From the NCBI RefSeq assembly GCF_042649045.1, contig NZ_JBHSEF010000022.1:156731-220730 (forward strand): 64,000 bases of DNA. The letters run 5' to 3'. Shown here piece after piece: positions 33,118 through 42,857 of the stretch. This stretch comes from Chryseomicrobium palamuruense. GTDB lineage: Bacteria; Bacillota; Bacilli; Bacillales_A; Planococcaceae. Numbering within the stretch: the stretch's first letter is position 1; every line of letters begins with the position of its first letter. The position numbers and the translations under genes were made by a program. The notes under the pieces are model-generated. The model was not told the DNA's origin. It saw only the letters and a list, made by a program, of their open reading frames with translations, and made no database searches.

Positions 33118-33632
33118 CCGTTTGACTCCTTTCGTGCCATAAATAACAGTAGATTGACTTCACTTTCCGCACGGCCAAGAAGGGCTGCGATTTCACTGAC
33201 GGTTTTCCCTTGTTTATCATAGAGACGAATTTGTTCCAGTTCATCCGCCGCTTTACTCCCCACTCCTGCATTTTGTTGGTAGGTTGCTGCAACGTGCGTT
33301 GGTGTAGATGGCGTCGGTTTCTTTTTCGGAGCTGGTTTTTTCTTGACTGGCACTACCACTTCTTGTTTATTTTCTACAGGTATAGACACTTCTTGTCGAC
33401 GAACCACAGGTTTTTGAGCAGTCGCTATGTATCCTTCCACTTCAGAGACCAATTCTTGGTTCTTTATTTCCACGGCACTAAGAAATTCCTGAAGCTGGTC
33501 CTCTAATTGTTGATTCGACCGCTCAATTTCATTCTTCGTCTTCTTGAACTGCTGCAATAAGTAGAACGACCGGATGTGCAGCAAAATCATCACAAAGATA
33601 ATGGCATATAAAATTACTTCCAACGAATTCAC
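33114..33632 (-). CDS. swrB: SwrB-like flagellar protein (YlxL/DUF6115)
   Basis: 172 residues. A single N-terminal membrane helix (about 5-27) precedes a coiled-coil region (NEIERSNQQLEDQLQEFLSA), a lysine/proline-rich linker and a conserved C-terminal helix-turn-helix-like end (ADELEQIRLYDKQGKTVSEI, then AALLGRAESEVNLLLFMA). SwrB promotes activation of the flagellar export apparatus and hook-basal-body completion in Bacillus subtilis. The gene is 2 bases after sigD, as in that species. Confidence 0.8.
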   Translation of the reverse strand: MNSLEVILYAIIFVMILLHIRSFYLLQQFKKTKNEIERSNQQLEDQLQEFLSAVEIKNQELVSEVEGYIATAQKPVVRRQEVSIPVENKQEVVVPVKKKPAPKKKPTPSTPTHVAATYQQNAGVGSKAADELEQIRLYDKQGKTVSEIAALLGRAESEVNLLLFMARKESNG

Positions 33633-33634
33633 CC

Positions 33635-34393
33635 CTAATACTCGAGCACATCATAAACCGCTAAACGCAAGCGAGACATGGCTTTTGAATGGATTTGTGA
33701 TACACGTGACACACTAACCGACAGAATTTCGGCAATTTCCGTAAATCGTAGCTCTTCTTGATACGCAAGCGACACAACGAGTTTCTCTTTTTCAGGTAAC
33801 TGCTGGATGGCTTCTTGCAGTTGATCACGCACAGCTTGCTTGACAATTTCTTGTTCTGGAATGGTCACCTGTGCTTTATGAAGAGACGATTGACTGTCTA
33901 TTTCCGCTTCCTGAAACTGTTCCTGATGCAGACTGCTGACGAGCGCAAGAGAAGAATTTCGAACCACACGCTTCACTTGAGGAACGGTCATCTCTAAATA
34001 CGCTGCTACCTCATCATCCGTCACTTCCCGTTGATGCTGTTGTTGAAGAGTGAGGTAGGCTTGATCGATTTTCTTCACTTCATCCCGGAGACCCCGAGGT
34101 AGCCAGTCCAACTTCCGGAGTCCATCTAATATGGCACCTTTAATCCGCCAGGTTGCGTACGTCTCAAATTTCGTCTCAAACGACGGTTTGTATTTGGTTA
34201 ACGCGTCATATAATCCCTCAAGTCCTAAACTCCGGATTTCTCCAGGATCGACAGACGGAGGAAGCTGTAGTCCAATTCGGTGGGTAACGTACTCGACAAG
34301 AGGCATGTAGCGCTCCACTAATTGATTACCCTGCACATCATCTTTTGTTTTCTGCCACTCCAGCAATTGCTTTTGGTCCTCTAGTACGGTCAT
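33635..34393 (-). CDS. sigD: Flagellar sigma factor sigma-D/FliA
   Basis: 252 residues. Region 2 has YMPLVEYVTHRIGLQLPPSV followed by GLEGLYDALTKYKPSFETKF and ATWRIKGAILDGLRKLDWLP; region 4 ends SRVSQIHSKAMSRLRLAV. Sigma-D directs RNA polymerase to late flagellar, motility and autolysin promoters and is held by FlgM, whose gene lies at 57.7 kb. A matching GCCGATA-type promoter is seen before flaG at 62.8 kb. The gene is placed near the end of the fla operon as in Bacillus. Confidence 0.93.
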   Translation of the reverse strand: MTVLEDQKQLLEWQKTKDDVQGNQLVERYMPLVEYVTHRIGLQLPPSVDPGEIRSLGLEGLYDALTKYKPSFETKFETYATWRIKGAILDGLRKLDWLPRGLRDEVKKIDQAYLTLQQQHQREVTDDEVAAYLEMTVPQVKRVVRNSSLALVSSLHQEQFQEAEIDSQSSLHKAQVTIPEQEIVKQAVRDQLQEAIQQLPEKEKLVVSLAYQEELRFTEIAEILSVSVSRVSQIHSKAMSRLRLAVYDVLEY

Positions 34394-34405
34394 CTTCCCA
34401 CCTCC

Positions 34406-35251
34406 TTATCTGATTGCGACGAGCTTTCGTAAAAAGCCACTAAGTCCCGCTGTCGGACGCGGTGGCATCCCCACTAAATCGTAGACGACTTTTTCAATCG
34501 ACTTAGCTGCTTGACTTTTTGGTGCATGCAATAATAATGGATACTGCCGTTTTACAGCACGGTTTACTTCATCGTCTTTTAGAATGAGTCCTGCAAATTG
34601 TAACTCTCGTTGCAAAAATTCTTTGCAAACTTTTTGGAACTGCGTCGCTGTCTGTCGACCTTCCATAAGAGAGACACATTGATTGACCACAAGATGAAAC
34701 GCAAAATCCGGCCGATGATGATGAATCATCTTCAGTACCGAGTAGGCATCGGTAAGGGCTGTCGGCTCCGGAGTGGTAACAAGAATACCCTCATCTGCCG
34801 CCACTAAGAAGGACATCTGGATATCCGTCATCCCGGCACCCGTATCGAGTAAGACAACATCGAAATGCTGCTCCATCTCTTGGAACTGTTCATGTACACG
34901 TGCGATTTCTTCTTCCGACCAGCGCACCATTTCGAGAAACCCACTGCCCCCGGATAAAAATCGGACTCCAAGCGGGCCTTCGACAAGTGCATCTTTCATC
35001 AATACGTCACCCGATTTCACATCCGCAAACGAGTACGTTGCATTTGCGCCGACAAGCGTTTCAATGTTCCCAAACCCTACGTCCAGATCGAGAATCACAA
35101 CACGTTTTCCTGTCTTCGCAAGAGCAAGCGCCATATTGATCGTAAGTGTCGACTTCCCGACGCCTCCCTTGCCACTTGTCACAGCGAGTATGCGAGGTTT
35201 AGGTGACGTCGCTTGTTTCATCAAATCACGAAGTGCTGCTGCTTGATCCAT
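34406..35251 (-). CDS. flhG: MinD-like flagellar number regulator FlhG (YlxH)
   Basis: 281 residues. The deviant Walker A is VTSGKGGVGKSTLTINMALA, Walker A' DLDVGFGN and switch II LLDTGAGMTD. The amphipathic C-terminal helix (FLRKLVAIR) fits membrane binding. The N-terminus DQAAALRDLM is the DQAxxLR helix that activates the FlhF GTPase. FlhG controls flagellum placement and number and helps load FliM/FliY onto FliG. It overlaps flhF by 26 bases. Confidence 0.92.
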   Translation of the reverse strand: MDQAAALRDLMKQATSPKPRILAVTSGKGGVGKSTLTINMALALAKTGKRVVILDLDVGFGNIETLVGANATYSFADVKSGDVLMKDALVEGPLGVRFLSGGSGFLEMVRWSEEEIARVHEQFQEMEQHFDVVLLDTGAGMTDIQMSFLVAADEGILVTTPEPTALTDAYSVLKMIHHHRPDFAFHLVVNQCVSLMEGRQTATQFQKVCKEFLQRELQFAGLILKDDEVNRAVKRQYPLLLHAPKSQAAKSIEKVVYDLVGMPPRPTAGLSGFLRKLVAIR

Positions 35252-36359
35252 GAGACGTTTCCTCCCCTAAGAACACTTCGCGCAACAACATCGAGTTGAA
35301 CGGTCGAATATCATGGGGGACATGTTGCCCTGTAGTGACATATGAAATCGGATACGAATAATCGTGCATCAAATTCAGGAGATGTCCCGGTTGACTCGTT
35401 TCATCGAGTTTCGTGGCAATGATATTCGTGAACCCCACTTGTTCAAACGATTGAATCAACTTTTGACTGTCAGGATAACTTGCTGTCAGACTCAAGACAA
35501 GCTGAGTCGTCATCTCTTCATAGGAAGTAATTGCGCGTACCTCATCAATGAATTGTTCCTGCTGGAAGTTACGGCCAGCTGTATCAATCAAGATTCGTTC
35601 GCAGTCTTTTAAGCGCTCAAGAGCAGGACCCATGTCTTTAACGTCTGTAACGACTTCGAGTGGAACCCCTAAAATGGATGCATAGGTCTTCAATTGTTCT
35701 ACAGCACCAATCCGGAATGTATCCGTTGTGACGAGACCGACCTTACGCTTTTTCGTAATAAATTCCTCGGTCGCCCACTTCGCAATCGTTGTTGTTTTAC
35801 CGACACCTGTTGGTCCAGAAAAACATAAGATGCGACTGTATTCCGGTTCCGCGTACTCGAGTTCATCAAATGCTTTTCGAACGTTTTGTAAAAGAGCGGA
35901 AGCTGTAACGCGCTTGTCACCTTGATGCTCTAAAATAGCGGCAATCAGTTTCATGCGCGCTTCACTATGGACCCCTTGTTGCTTCAGGTCGTCATCAAAC
36001 TCACGCAAGAGTTTCGGAAGCTTCGGTGCTTTCGTTTGGTCGTACAACAGTTCTTTTAACTCTTTCATCTCCACAAGCACTTTGTCATAGCGAACATCTC
36101 GTGCAGGAGGACGGTTGTCGATTAACGGTTCCACAACGGGCGAGGTAACAGTTGCTGCCACTTCCTCAACGGGAACTTCTTTTGGTTTCGTTTCCGAGAG
36201 AGCTGCCACGACTTCCATATGCTCTTTTTGAAAGAACCCTAGAAACCCACCAGATTTCACTCTCTTCGTCTGCACGATAACAGCATCACTACCGAGTTCA
36301 TCTCGAACCTGATCAAGGGCTTTATCTAAATTTTCTGCGGTATACGTTTTCAGTTTCAT
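35226..36359 (-). CDS. flhF: SRP-type GTPase FlhF
   Basis: 377 residues. A basic N-terminal domain (KTYTAENLDKALDQVRDELG) is joined by a variable linker to the NG domain. Its G1 is FSGPTGVGKTTTIAKWA, then GLVTTDTFRIGAVEQLKTYA, ILIDTAGRN and ATKLDETSQPGHLLNL. FlhF places the flagellar base in the membrane. It overlaps flhA by 4 bases and flhG by 26 bases, keeping production coupled. Confidence 0.93.
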   Translation of the reverse strand: MKLKTYTAENLDKALDQVRDELGSDAVIVQTKRVKSGGFLGFFQKEHMEVVAALSETKPKEVPVEEVAATVTSPVVEPLIDNRPPARDVRYDKVLVEMKELKELLYDQTKAPKLPKLLREFDDDLKQQGVHSEARMKLIAAILEHQGDKRVTASALLQNVRKAFDELEYAEPEYSRILCFSGPTGVGKTTTIAKWATEEFITKKRKVGLVTTDTFRIGAVEQLKTYASILGVPLEVVTDVKDMGPALERLKDCERILIDTAGRNFQQEQFIDEVRAITSYEEMTTQLVLSLTASYPDSQKLIQSFEQVGFTNIIATKLDETSQPGHLLNLMHDYSYPISYVTTGQHVPHDIRPFNSMLLREVFLGEETSHGSSSSTS

Positions 36360-38410
36360 GCGAATTCATTCACCCCACTGATTTGGACGACGCCAATACT
36401 TTGTATTTCGAGTTGTGGTTCTAGTTCGTTATAAGACAATACCGGAATATCTGCCGAGAAGCGGTCCAAATACTGGCGCATATAGTGCCGGATACCTGGT
36501 GTAGTAAGTAATACTGGTTGAACGCCCTGTTGCTGGACACGCTGCACCTGTTCAAGTAATACTTCATAGATTTGCTGCGTCGAATCTGGATCAAGCGATA
36601 AGAAGCTGCCTTGTTCCGTACGTTGGATTGCATTCGCAAATCGTTTCTCAACGGATGCTCCAACAGTAATCACACGAAGAGGTTCTCCAGTTGGTGAGAA
36701 CTGTTGTGTAATCTGGCGTGACAGTGCTTGACGAACATACTCCGTCAATATGTCTGGATCTTTAGTAGAAGGTGCATAATCGGCAAGTGTTTCTAAGATT
36801 GTTACCATGTTCCGAATAGATACTTTCTCTTTTAGTAACTTCGCAAGTACTTTTTGCACTTCCCCAATCGTCATTTGCTGTGGAATCAATTCTTCTACAA
36901 CAGAAGGTGTGGTCTCTCGTAGATGGTCGATCAGTGCCTTCACTTCTTCACGACCAATCAGTTCATGCGCATGACGTTTGATGACTTCTGTTAGATGGGT
37001 CGAAACAACAGACGGTGGATCGATAATGACGTAGCCGTACAGTTCCGCATCTTCCTTTGTTAGTTCATCAATCCACAAAGCAGGCATACCGAATGCCGGT
37101 TCTACCGTTTCAATGCCTATGATACTATCATCATCTTCGGATTTTAAAGCAAGGTAATGATCAAGCATCAACGAACCTTTTGCCACTTCATTTCCACGGA
37201 TTTTAATCATGTATTCTTGTGGACCTAGCTGTACATTGTCCCGAATCCTGATAACCGGAACAACAACACCTAGTTCAAGAGCAAGCTGCCTTCGTATCAT
37301 AATGACGCGGTCAAGTAAGTCTCCACCTTGCTTTTTATCGGCAAGTGGGATGAGCCCATATCCGAACTCAAATTCAATGACATCGACATTTAGTAGATCC
37401 AAAACACTCTCCGGACTTTTCATGGCGTCGATTTCTTTCTCTTCAACAACGGTTTCATCTTCCTGACTCTCTGCTTTATCTAAGTTTCGCTGCAAGAAGA
37501 AACCGAACCCAGCAACGATGGCTGCAACCGGTAGGATCAACCCTTTACTGATGGGTGTAAAGATCCCAATCGCAAAGAGCGTTCCCGCAACAACATACAT
37601 CATTTTCGGATACGCAAACAGTTGTTTCGTGATATCTGAACCAAGGTTTCCGTCTGAAGCAGCACGCGTCACGATGATACCCATTGCTGTAGAAATTAAG
37701 AGAGCAGGGATCTGACTGACAAGTCCGTCTCCAATCGATAATAACGTAAATGTAGATGCCGCTTCACCAGCAGCCATGCCGTGTACAAGCATCCCGATAA
37801 TAAAACCACCGATGATGTTGATAAGGGTAATGACAATTCCGGCAATCGCGTCACCTTTGACGAATTTACTCGCCCCGTCCATCGCTCCGTAAAAATCAGC
37901 TTCCTTACTGATTTTCTCACGACGACTTTTCGCTTCTTGTTCACTGATCATCCCAGCACCTAGATCCGCATCGATACTCATTTGTTTACCAGGCATGGAG
38001 TCCAAGGTGAAACGTGCAGCTACCTCCGCCACACGCTCAGAACCTTTTGTGATGACGAGGAACTGAATAATAACTAAAATCAAAAATACCAAAATCCCAA
38101 TAACGGCACTTCCACCTACGACGAAGTTTCCAAAGGTTTCAATGACTTGACCACCTGTCCGTTCCGATAAAATCGAACGTGTCGTCGAGACATTGAGGGC
38201 CAGGCGGAATAATGTAGTTAGCAGCAAAAGCGTCGGGAAAATAGAAAATTGCAGAGGCTCTTTCGTGTTCATAGCAACGAGAAGAATGGTAATTGCCAAA
38301 CTCAGGTTTACCATGATTAGTAAATCAAGAAGCAGTGGCGGGAGAGGGATCACCATCATCACGATGATTAATATAACAGATAGTAAGACGGCAAAATCAC
38401 GTATTTTCAT
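36356..38410 (-). CDS. flhA: Flagellar export channel protein FlhA
   Basis: 684 residues, the usual length. About eight N-terminal helices include the FHIPEP-family region (LNVSTTRSILSERTGGQVI, then DSMPGKQMSIDADLGAGMIS and EADFYGAMDGASKFVKGDA). The soluble C-terminal domain (from about 360) shows GYGLIPLADKKQGGDLLDRV and KRHAHELIGREEVKALIDHL. FlhA forms the nonameric gate of the type III export apparatus and docks chaperone-substrate complexes. It is 4 bases from the end of flhB. Confidence 0.95.
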   Translation of the reverse strand: MKIRDFAVLLSVILIIVMMVIPLPPLLLDLLIMVNLSLAITILLVAMNTKEPLQFSIFPTLLLLTTLFRLALNVSTTRSILSERTGGQVIETFGNFVVGGSAVIGILVFLILVIIQFLVITKGSERVAEVAARFTLDSMPGKQMSIDADLGAGMISEQEAKSRREKISKEADFYGAMDGASKFVKGDAIAGIVITLINIIGGFIIGMLVHGMAAGEAASTFTLLSIGDGLVSQIPALLISTAMGIIVTRAASDGNLGSDITKQLFAYPKMMYVVAGTLFAIGIFTPISKGLILPVAAIVAGFGFFLQRNLDKAESQEDETVVEEKEIDAMKSPESVLDLLNVDVIEFEFGYGLIPLADKKQGGDLLDRVIMIRRQLALELGVVVPVIRIRDNVQLGPQEYMIKIRGNEVAKGSLMLDHYLALKSEDDDSIIGIETVEPAFGMPALWIDELTKEDAELYGYVIIDPPSVVSTHLTEVIKRHAHELIGREEVKALIDHLRETTPSVVEELIPQQMTIGEVQKVLAKLLKEKVSIRNMVTILETLADYAPSTKDPDILTEYVRQALSRQITQQFSPTGEPLRVITVGASVEKRFANAIQRTEQGSFLSLDPDSTQQIYEVLLEQVQRVQQQGVQPVLLTTPGIRHYMRQYLDRFSADIPVLSYNELEPQLEIQSIGVVQISGVNEFA

Positions 38411-39510
38411 GGTGTTCTCCTTTCCTCTTTCATCTTCCCATTGATGCGGTAGACGTAAGCGAGTATTTCTGCAACGGCTCCGAAGAGCTCTTCAGGTACC
38501 GGGTCTCCGATATCCGTTTGCGCATATAGTGCACGAGCAAGTGGTTTATTTTCAACAATCGTTACGTTGTATTCTTTTGCTTTCTCTCGCAGTTTGAGTG
38601 CTTGAAAGTCCATCCCCATGGCAATTACTGTGGGTGCGTCCATTTTAGCGTCATTGTATTCGAGAGCTACAGCAAAGTGAGTTGGGTTGGTGATCAGAAC
38701 ATCTGCCCTCGGAAGATCCTGGATCATCCGGTTGAGACTCATCTGACGCTGTTTTTCCTTAATCTTAGATTTGATTAAGGGGTCCCCTTCCATCTTCTTG
38801 AACTCATCTTTTAGGTCTTGTTTCGACATTCGAATTTGTTTTTCAAATTCATACTTTTGGTACATATAATCCGCAATCGCTAAAACGACTAAAATCAGCG
38901 ATACCGTGAGGAAAAGTTCAAACGTCAGTTGCCCGATGACTGCTGCACTTTGGCGTACAGGTAAATGAGACAATCCCATCACTTGCTCTTTATTCGTCCA
39001 TAAGATAACGCCTGCGGCAGTACTAATCACTACTACTTTGGCAATCGACTTAAAGAGCTCCACGAGGGCACGAAGCGAAAAGATTCGTTTTGCTCCACTA
39101 ATCGGGTCGATACGTTCTAGTTTCGCGAGTACGGCCTCAGGTGCGAACAGGAAACCAAACTGTACGAAGTTTCCACCGATTCCAAACACTATGGCAATGA
39201 CAAAAATAGGTGCGACAACAATCGCAAGATCGACGAACAATTCGTTCATAAGTTCTGGAACATTTTGAACGGTCAGTGTCGTCAAGAAAACGTCTTGATA
39301 AATGAATTGAAAGAACATTAATACTCGTTCTAAGTACCACCCACCGAGAAAGTAAAGGACGAGAGCACTTCCAAACAAGATGAATGCAGCAGGTACTTCT
39401 TGGGACTTCGCCACTTGTCCTTTCTTTCGGGACTCTTGCCGCTTTTGAGGCGTCGCTTTTTCTGTCTTCTCGCCAGAGAAAAATTGCAAGTCCAGTTGAA
39501 GACGTGTCAT
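38407..39510 (-). CDS. flhB: Flagellar export switch protein FlhB
   Basis: 367 residues. The N-terminus GEKTEKATPQKRQESRKKGQ, four membrane helices and the self-cleavage motif NPTH in DVLITNPTHFAVALEYND are all present. FlhB changes substrate specificity from rod/hook to filament proteins after cleavage between N and P, triggered by FliK. AGGAGGGT precedes the ATG. Confidence 0.95.
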   Translation of the reverse strand: MTRLQLDLQFFSGEKTEKATPQKRQESRKKGQVAKSQEVPAAFILFGSALVLYFLGGWYLERVLMFFQFIYQDVFLTTLTVQNVPELMNELFVDLAIVVAPIFVIAIVFGIGGNFVQFGFLFAPEAVLAKLERIDPISGAKRIFSLRALVELFKSIAKVVVISTAAGVILWTNKEQVMGLSHLPVRQSAAVIGQLTFELFLTVSLILVVLAIADYMYQKYEFEKQIRMSKQDLKDEFKKMEGDPLIKSKIKEKQRQMSLNRMIQDLPRADVLITNPTHFAVALEYNDAKMDAPTVIAMGMDFQALKLREKAKEYNVTIVENKPLARALYAQTDIGDPVPEELFGAVAEILAYVYRINGKMKEERRTP

Positions 39511-39514
39511 GCGA

Positions 39515-40297
39515 TTACCCTCCTAAAATTCCCATTAACTCATTCATCAACTTCACCATACGTTCGACAATCACTTGTAGCATAAAGAAAAACGATGGCA
39601 TAAGCAGTAACAATAAAATGAACCCAATTCCGATTTTAAGTGGAAATCCGACAGCAAAGATGTTCATCTGAGGCACTGTCTTCGCAAGGAGACCGAGTGC
39701 AGCATCCACTAAAAATAGCGACCCAACAATCGGAAGCGCAAGCTGAAAGGCTACGGCAAACATCGCTGCGAATACCGTCACCATAAACTGAGACAATTCC
39801 CCAGCAGCAAAGCCCCACTCCGGAACTCCTACAGGTACAAGACGGACACTGTGGAGCATCCCGTTAATCATAAAATGATGTCCATTGATGGCAAGTAAAA
39901 AGAGGATCGCTAGTATGTATTTGAACTGACCGATAATCGGCACTTGTGTCCCCGTTTGTGGATCAATGACATTTGCTAGTGCAAACCCCATTTGGAAATC
40001 AATAAAGGCACCGGCAACTTGTACCATGAATAAAATCAAAGCAGTCAAAAATCCAAACGATAAGCCAATCAAAATTTCTTTGAAAATGAGTACCGTGTAA
40101 TACCCATCTAACACAATTTCATTTTCAAACGGTACTACGGAAGTCGCAATGAGTGAAAGTGCGCCCGCAAGACCAATTTTGAACTGAGAGGGAATCGTTC
40201 GTTGTGAAAAGATCGGTGCGACAATAAAGAAGGCACTCATCCGCACAAGAACAAGTAAAAAATACGGAAACGCGTTCAGTGCATTTTCAAGTGTCAT
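39515..40297 (-). CDS. fliR: Flagellar export protein FliR
   Basis: 260 residues, six hydrophobic helices. Family segments include FFIVAPIFSQRTIPSQFKIG, QVAGAFIDFQMGFALANVID and LALPIVGSLFLVDAALGLLA. FliR is one subunit of the FliPQR helical export gate. It overlaps fliQ by 1 base. Confidence 0.93.
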   Translation of the reverse strand: MTLENALNAFPYFLLVLVRMSAFFIVAPIFSQRTIPSQFKIGLAGALSLIATSVVPFENEIVLDGYYTVLIFKEILIGLSFGFLTALILFMVQVAGAFIDFQMGFALANVIDPQTGTQVPIIGQFKYILAILFLLAINGHHFMINGMLHSVRLVPVGVPEWGFAAGELSQFMVTVFAAMFAVAFQLALPIVGSLFLVDAALGLLAKTVPQMNIFAVGFPLKIGIGFILLLLLMPSFFFMLQVIVERMVKLMNELMGILGG

Positions 40298-40566
40298 CAG
40301 CCGATCAACGTCGGCAACTCACGGAACAAGTTGCGTGTAAAGTCTACGATGGTCGTGAGCATCCAAGGTCCAAAGAGGACGAGGGAAATAAAGACCGCTA
40401 AGATTTTCGGGATAAATGACAGCGTCTGTTCTTGAATTTGCGTCATCGCCTGAAAAATACTGACGAGTAGTCCCACTCCGAGTGCGACAAGGAGTAGAGG
40501 AGCACATAAAAGAATGACGGTATACACTGATTGCTCGGCAAGTTTAATAACAGTATCTGGTGTCAT
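40297..40566 (-). CDS. fliQ: Flagellar export protein FliQ
   Basis: 89 residues with two helices. ALGVGLLVSIFQAMTQIQEQ followed by TLSFIPKILAVF is the FliQ signature. It is an export gate subunit with FliP and FliR. Confidence 0.93.
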   Translation of the reverse strand: MTPDTVIKLAEQSVYTVILLCAPLLLVALGVGLLVSIFQAMTQIQEQTLSFIPKILAVFISLVLFGPWMLTTIVDFTRNLFRELPTLIG

Positions 40567-40581
40567 GCGATATTCCCCTTC

Positions 40582-41271
40582 CTAAAAACTCATCAGTAGC
40601 GACTCGACAATTAAGTTCCACCCATCGACGAGAACGAATAACAAAATTTTAAATGGCAACGAAATCATGACTGGTGGCAACATCATCATCCCCATCGACA
40701 TTAACGTACTTGCAACGACCATATCGATAATCAAAAATGGAATGAAGATGATAAAGCCAATTTGAAACGCAGTCTTGAGTTCACTGATGGCAAACGCTGG
40801 AATGAGTGACGTGAATGGAATCTCATCAATCGTCGTCGGCTTTTCTAAACCTTGGTAGCTATAAAATAATGCAAGGTCTTTTTCCCTTGTATGCTTTGCC
40901 ATGAATTCCTTCATCGGAGACGATGCGTTATCCAGTGCTTGTTCTTGTGAAATTTCATCATTCAAAAACGGTTGTAAAGCATTATCGTTGATTTCACTCA
41001 ATACAGGACTCATCACAAAAAAGGTTAGGAATAATGCGAGTCCTATTAGTACTTGGTTTGGTGGCATACTTTGTGTACCTAACCCGGTTCGAACAAAGGA
41101 CAAGACGATAATGATACGAGTAAAGCTTGTGAGTAAGATTAAGATGGCTGGTGCAAGTGATAATATGGTCAGTAAAAACAGGAGTTGCAACGTCGTCGAT
41201 ACGTCGCCTGAACCATCTGTCCCTACGGATATTCCCGGAATGGTGATAGCAAGAAGAGATAAATAGTTCAT
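40582..41271 (-). CDS. fliP: Flagellar export protein FliP
   Basis: 229 residues. A signal-like first helix, LTSFTRIIIVLSFVRTGLGT followed by QSMPPNQVLIGLALFLTFFV, and the C-terminal TLMSMGMMMLPPVMISLPFK are hallmark FliP regions. FliP is the core of the export gate. It overlaps fliO/Z by 4 bases. Confidence 0.95.
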   Translation of the reverse strand: MNYLSLLAITIPGISVGTDGSGDVSTTLQLLFLLTILSLAPAILILLTSFTRIIIVLSFVRTGLGTQSMPPNQVLIGLALFLTFFVMSPVLSEINDNALQPFLNDEISQEQALDNASSPMKEFMAKHTREKDLALFYSYQGLEKPTTIDEIPFTSLIPAFAISELKTAFQIGFIIFIPFLIIDMVVASTLMSMGMMMLPPVMISLPFKILLFVLVDGWNLIVESLLMSF

Positions 41272-41903
41272 TCGTCTCTCTCCTTCTCATTACGTGACAT
41301 CCGTTTCCGTACGGAGTGTAACGTGTCTTTTTGTTTCTCGAGACTTTGTTGGAATAATGTCTGGAATGATTGCGCGGAATCTTGATTTGAAGACGCTTTA
41401 GGACGTATCATTTCGAGTCCTTTTTCAAGCCATTTTGGCTTCTCTTTTAAGAGTTCAGACTGTTCTTCCATCGCTTCAATTAATCTCGCCTTTTCCGCTT
41501 CATCCTCAATTTCCTTCAGTAATGTCACGTCTTGACCAATTCCCACAACGAGAACTTGATTTCCCACTTTGACAAGTTGCACAGATTTTTGTTGACCAAC
41601 AGACCCGCCACCCATGATTTGGACAAGTTGATTCGTTTGCAAGGAACGTTGGCGTGTTGCAAGGAAACGGATCAATAAATAGATAAGACCAACAATTAAG
41701 AGCGTATAAAAAATCAATGCGCCGATGATGGATGCCAAACTTCGATCTGTAGACTCTGCAGGGGGAACTTCTTCCGGTTGTTCCACAGGTGAGCCATTTT
41801 TGATATAATCCGCAACGGATGGGTTGGTTGCTGCATTTACTGGCAGTTCACTGCCGAGTACAACGATCCACAGCGCCAGAATAACCATCAATCCTTTTTT
41901 CAA
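41268..41903 (-). CDS. fliO: Flagellar biosynthesis protein FliO/FliZ
   Basis: 211 residues. A cleavable signal peptide (KGLMVILALWIVVLGSELPV) precedes a short periplasm-facing linker, one membrane helix at about 58-80 and the cytoplasmic FliO domain (VQIMGGGSVGQQKSVQLVKV, then GNQVLVVGIGQDVTLL). In Bacillus it is called FliZ and has the same layout. FliO assists FliP assembly. No cheY precedes it, unlike Bacillus subtilis. Confidence 0.85.
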   Translation of the reverse strand: MKKGLMVILALWIVVLGSELPVNAATNPSVADYIKNGSPVEQPEEVPPAESTDRSLASIIGALIFYTLLIVGLIYLLIRFLATRQRSLQTNQLVQIMGGGSVGQQKSVQLVKVGNQVLVVGIGQDVTLLKEIEDEAEKARLIEAMEEQSELLKEKPKWLEKGLEMIRPKASSNQDSAQSFQTLFQQSLEKQKDTLHSVRKRMSRNEKERDE

Positions 41904-41919
41904 AGCAGGTACCTCTTTT

Positions 41920-42852
41920 CTATCGCAGCTTTGCTAAACGATCCGCTTGACTGCTAATCTCCGTGACACGAATTCCGAACTGTTCATCCACTACAACGAC
42001 TTCTCCTACGGCAATCAGTTTCTGATTGACGAGAATATCGACGGGGTCTCCCGCCATTTTATCGAGCTCAATAATTGAACCTTGAGTAATTTCTAGAATA
42101 TCTTTCACTGTCTTACGACTACGCCCAAGTTCCACAGTGACCTGAAGAGGAATATCGAGAAGCATCGACAAATTCGTCTGATGGTCACTTGAAAGAGTTG
42201 TTTCTTTCAATTGCTCAAACTGAGCCGGTTGAATATTCGGTTGTTTCATGGCGCTCTTTTTTAACGGCTGTTGTTCTGTCATTTGTGATTCTCCCCCTTC
42301 GTGTTGGCCAACAAGTTTTTGAACAAAAGCAGTGGGCCATAGCATGCGGACTGTGTAGTAAGTAGATTCAACAGAGATATCGACTTTAGCTTCCACCCAT
42401 AAAAGTTCTTCAGATAGAAGTTGCCATTCGACTTCTTGCGTCGTCACTTCATCGATACTAACGACTTCAAATGGATTATCGTATTGAAACCGAAGGGCCA
42501 CATCGGATGCAAATTTCCCCATTCGTGTTAAGTCAATTTCGGTTTCATTCGATATGTGGCGAACCATAGCTTGTGGCACAATCAGTAGCATATCTTCATC
42601 GGAGTCTTTCGCTTTTAAACGAATCAAGTGATTCGGGCCTTCAATCATCAGAGCACGGGATGTCACATCCTGAAGTTCTATCAGCTGCACAGACGTTTTC
42701 CATCCACGTTTTTCAAAACCTTGTTCCATGACTGGAATTTGATTTTGAATGCGCTGTTCGAACCGACGGAGCATTTCATCGGAACCTTCATCCGGAATCA
42801 TCGTTAATAATTTCTTGACCTCATCATTCGAGAGGGATCCAAACTTATTCAT
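41920..42852 (-). CDS. fliY: Flagellar switch protein FliN/FliY
   Basis: 310 residues. The last ~80 form the FliN/SpoA C-ring domain (MLLDIPLQVTVELGRSRKTV, then DILEITQGSIIELDKMAGDP and VDILVNQKLIAVGEVVVVDE). The preceding ~220 residues occupy the place of the CheC-like part of FliY, but I do not see the paired E-x-x-N phosphatase motifs. It begins with GSLSNDEVKKLLTMI, similar to the CheY-P-binding leader of FliM/FliY. I therefore keep the switch role and doubt the phosphatase role. Confidence 0.8.
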   Translation of the reverse strand: MNKFGSLSNDEVKKLLTMIPDEGSDEMLRRFEQRIQNQIPVMEQGFEKRGWKTSVQLIELQDVTSRALMIEGPNHLIRLKAKDSDEDMLLIVPQAMVRHISNETEIDLTRMGKFASDVALRFQYDNPFEVVSIDEVTTQEVEWQLLSEELLWVEAKVDISVESTYYTVRMLWPTAFVQKLVGQHEGGESQMTEQQPLKKSAMKQPNIQPAQFEQLKETTLSSDHQTNLSMLLDIPLQVTVELGRSRKTVKDILEITQGSIIELDKMAGDPVDILVNQKLIAVGEVVVVDEQFGIRVTEISSQADRLAKLR

Positions 42853-42857
42853 TGCTA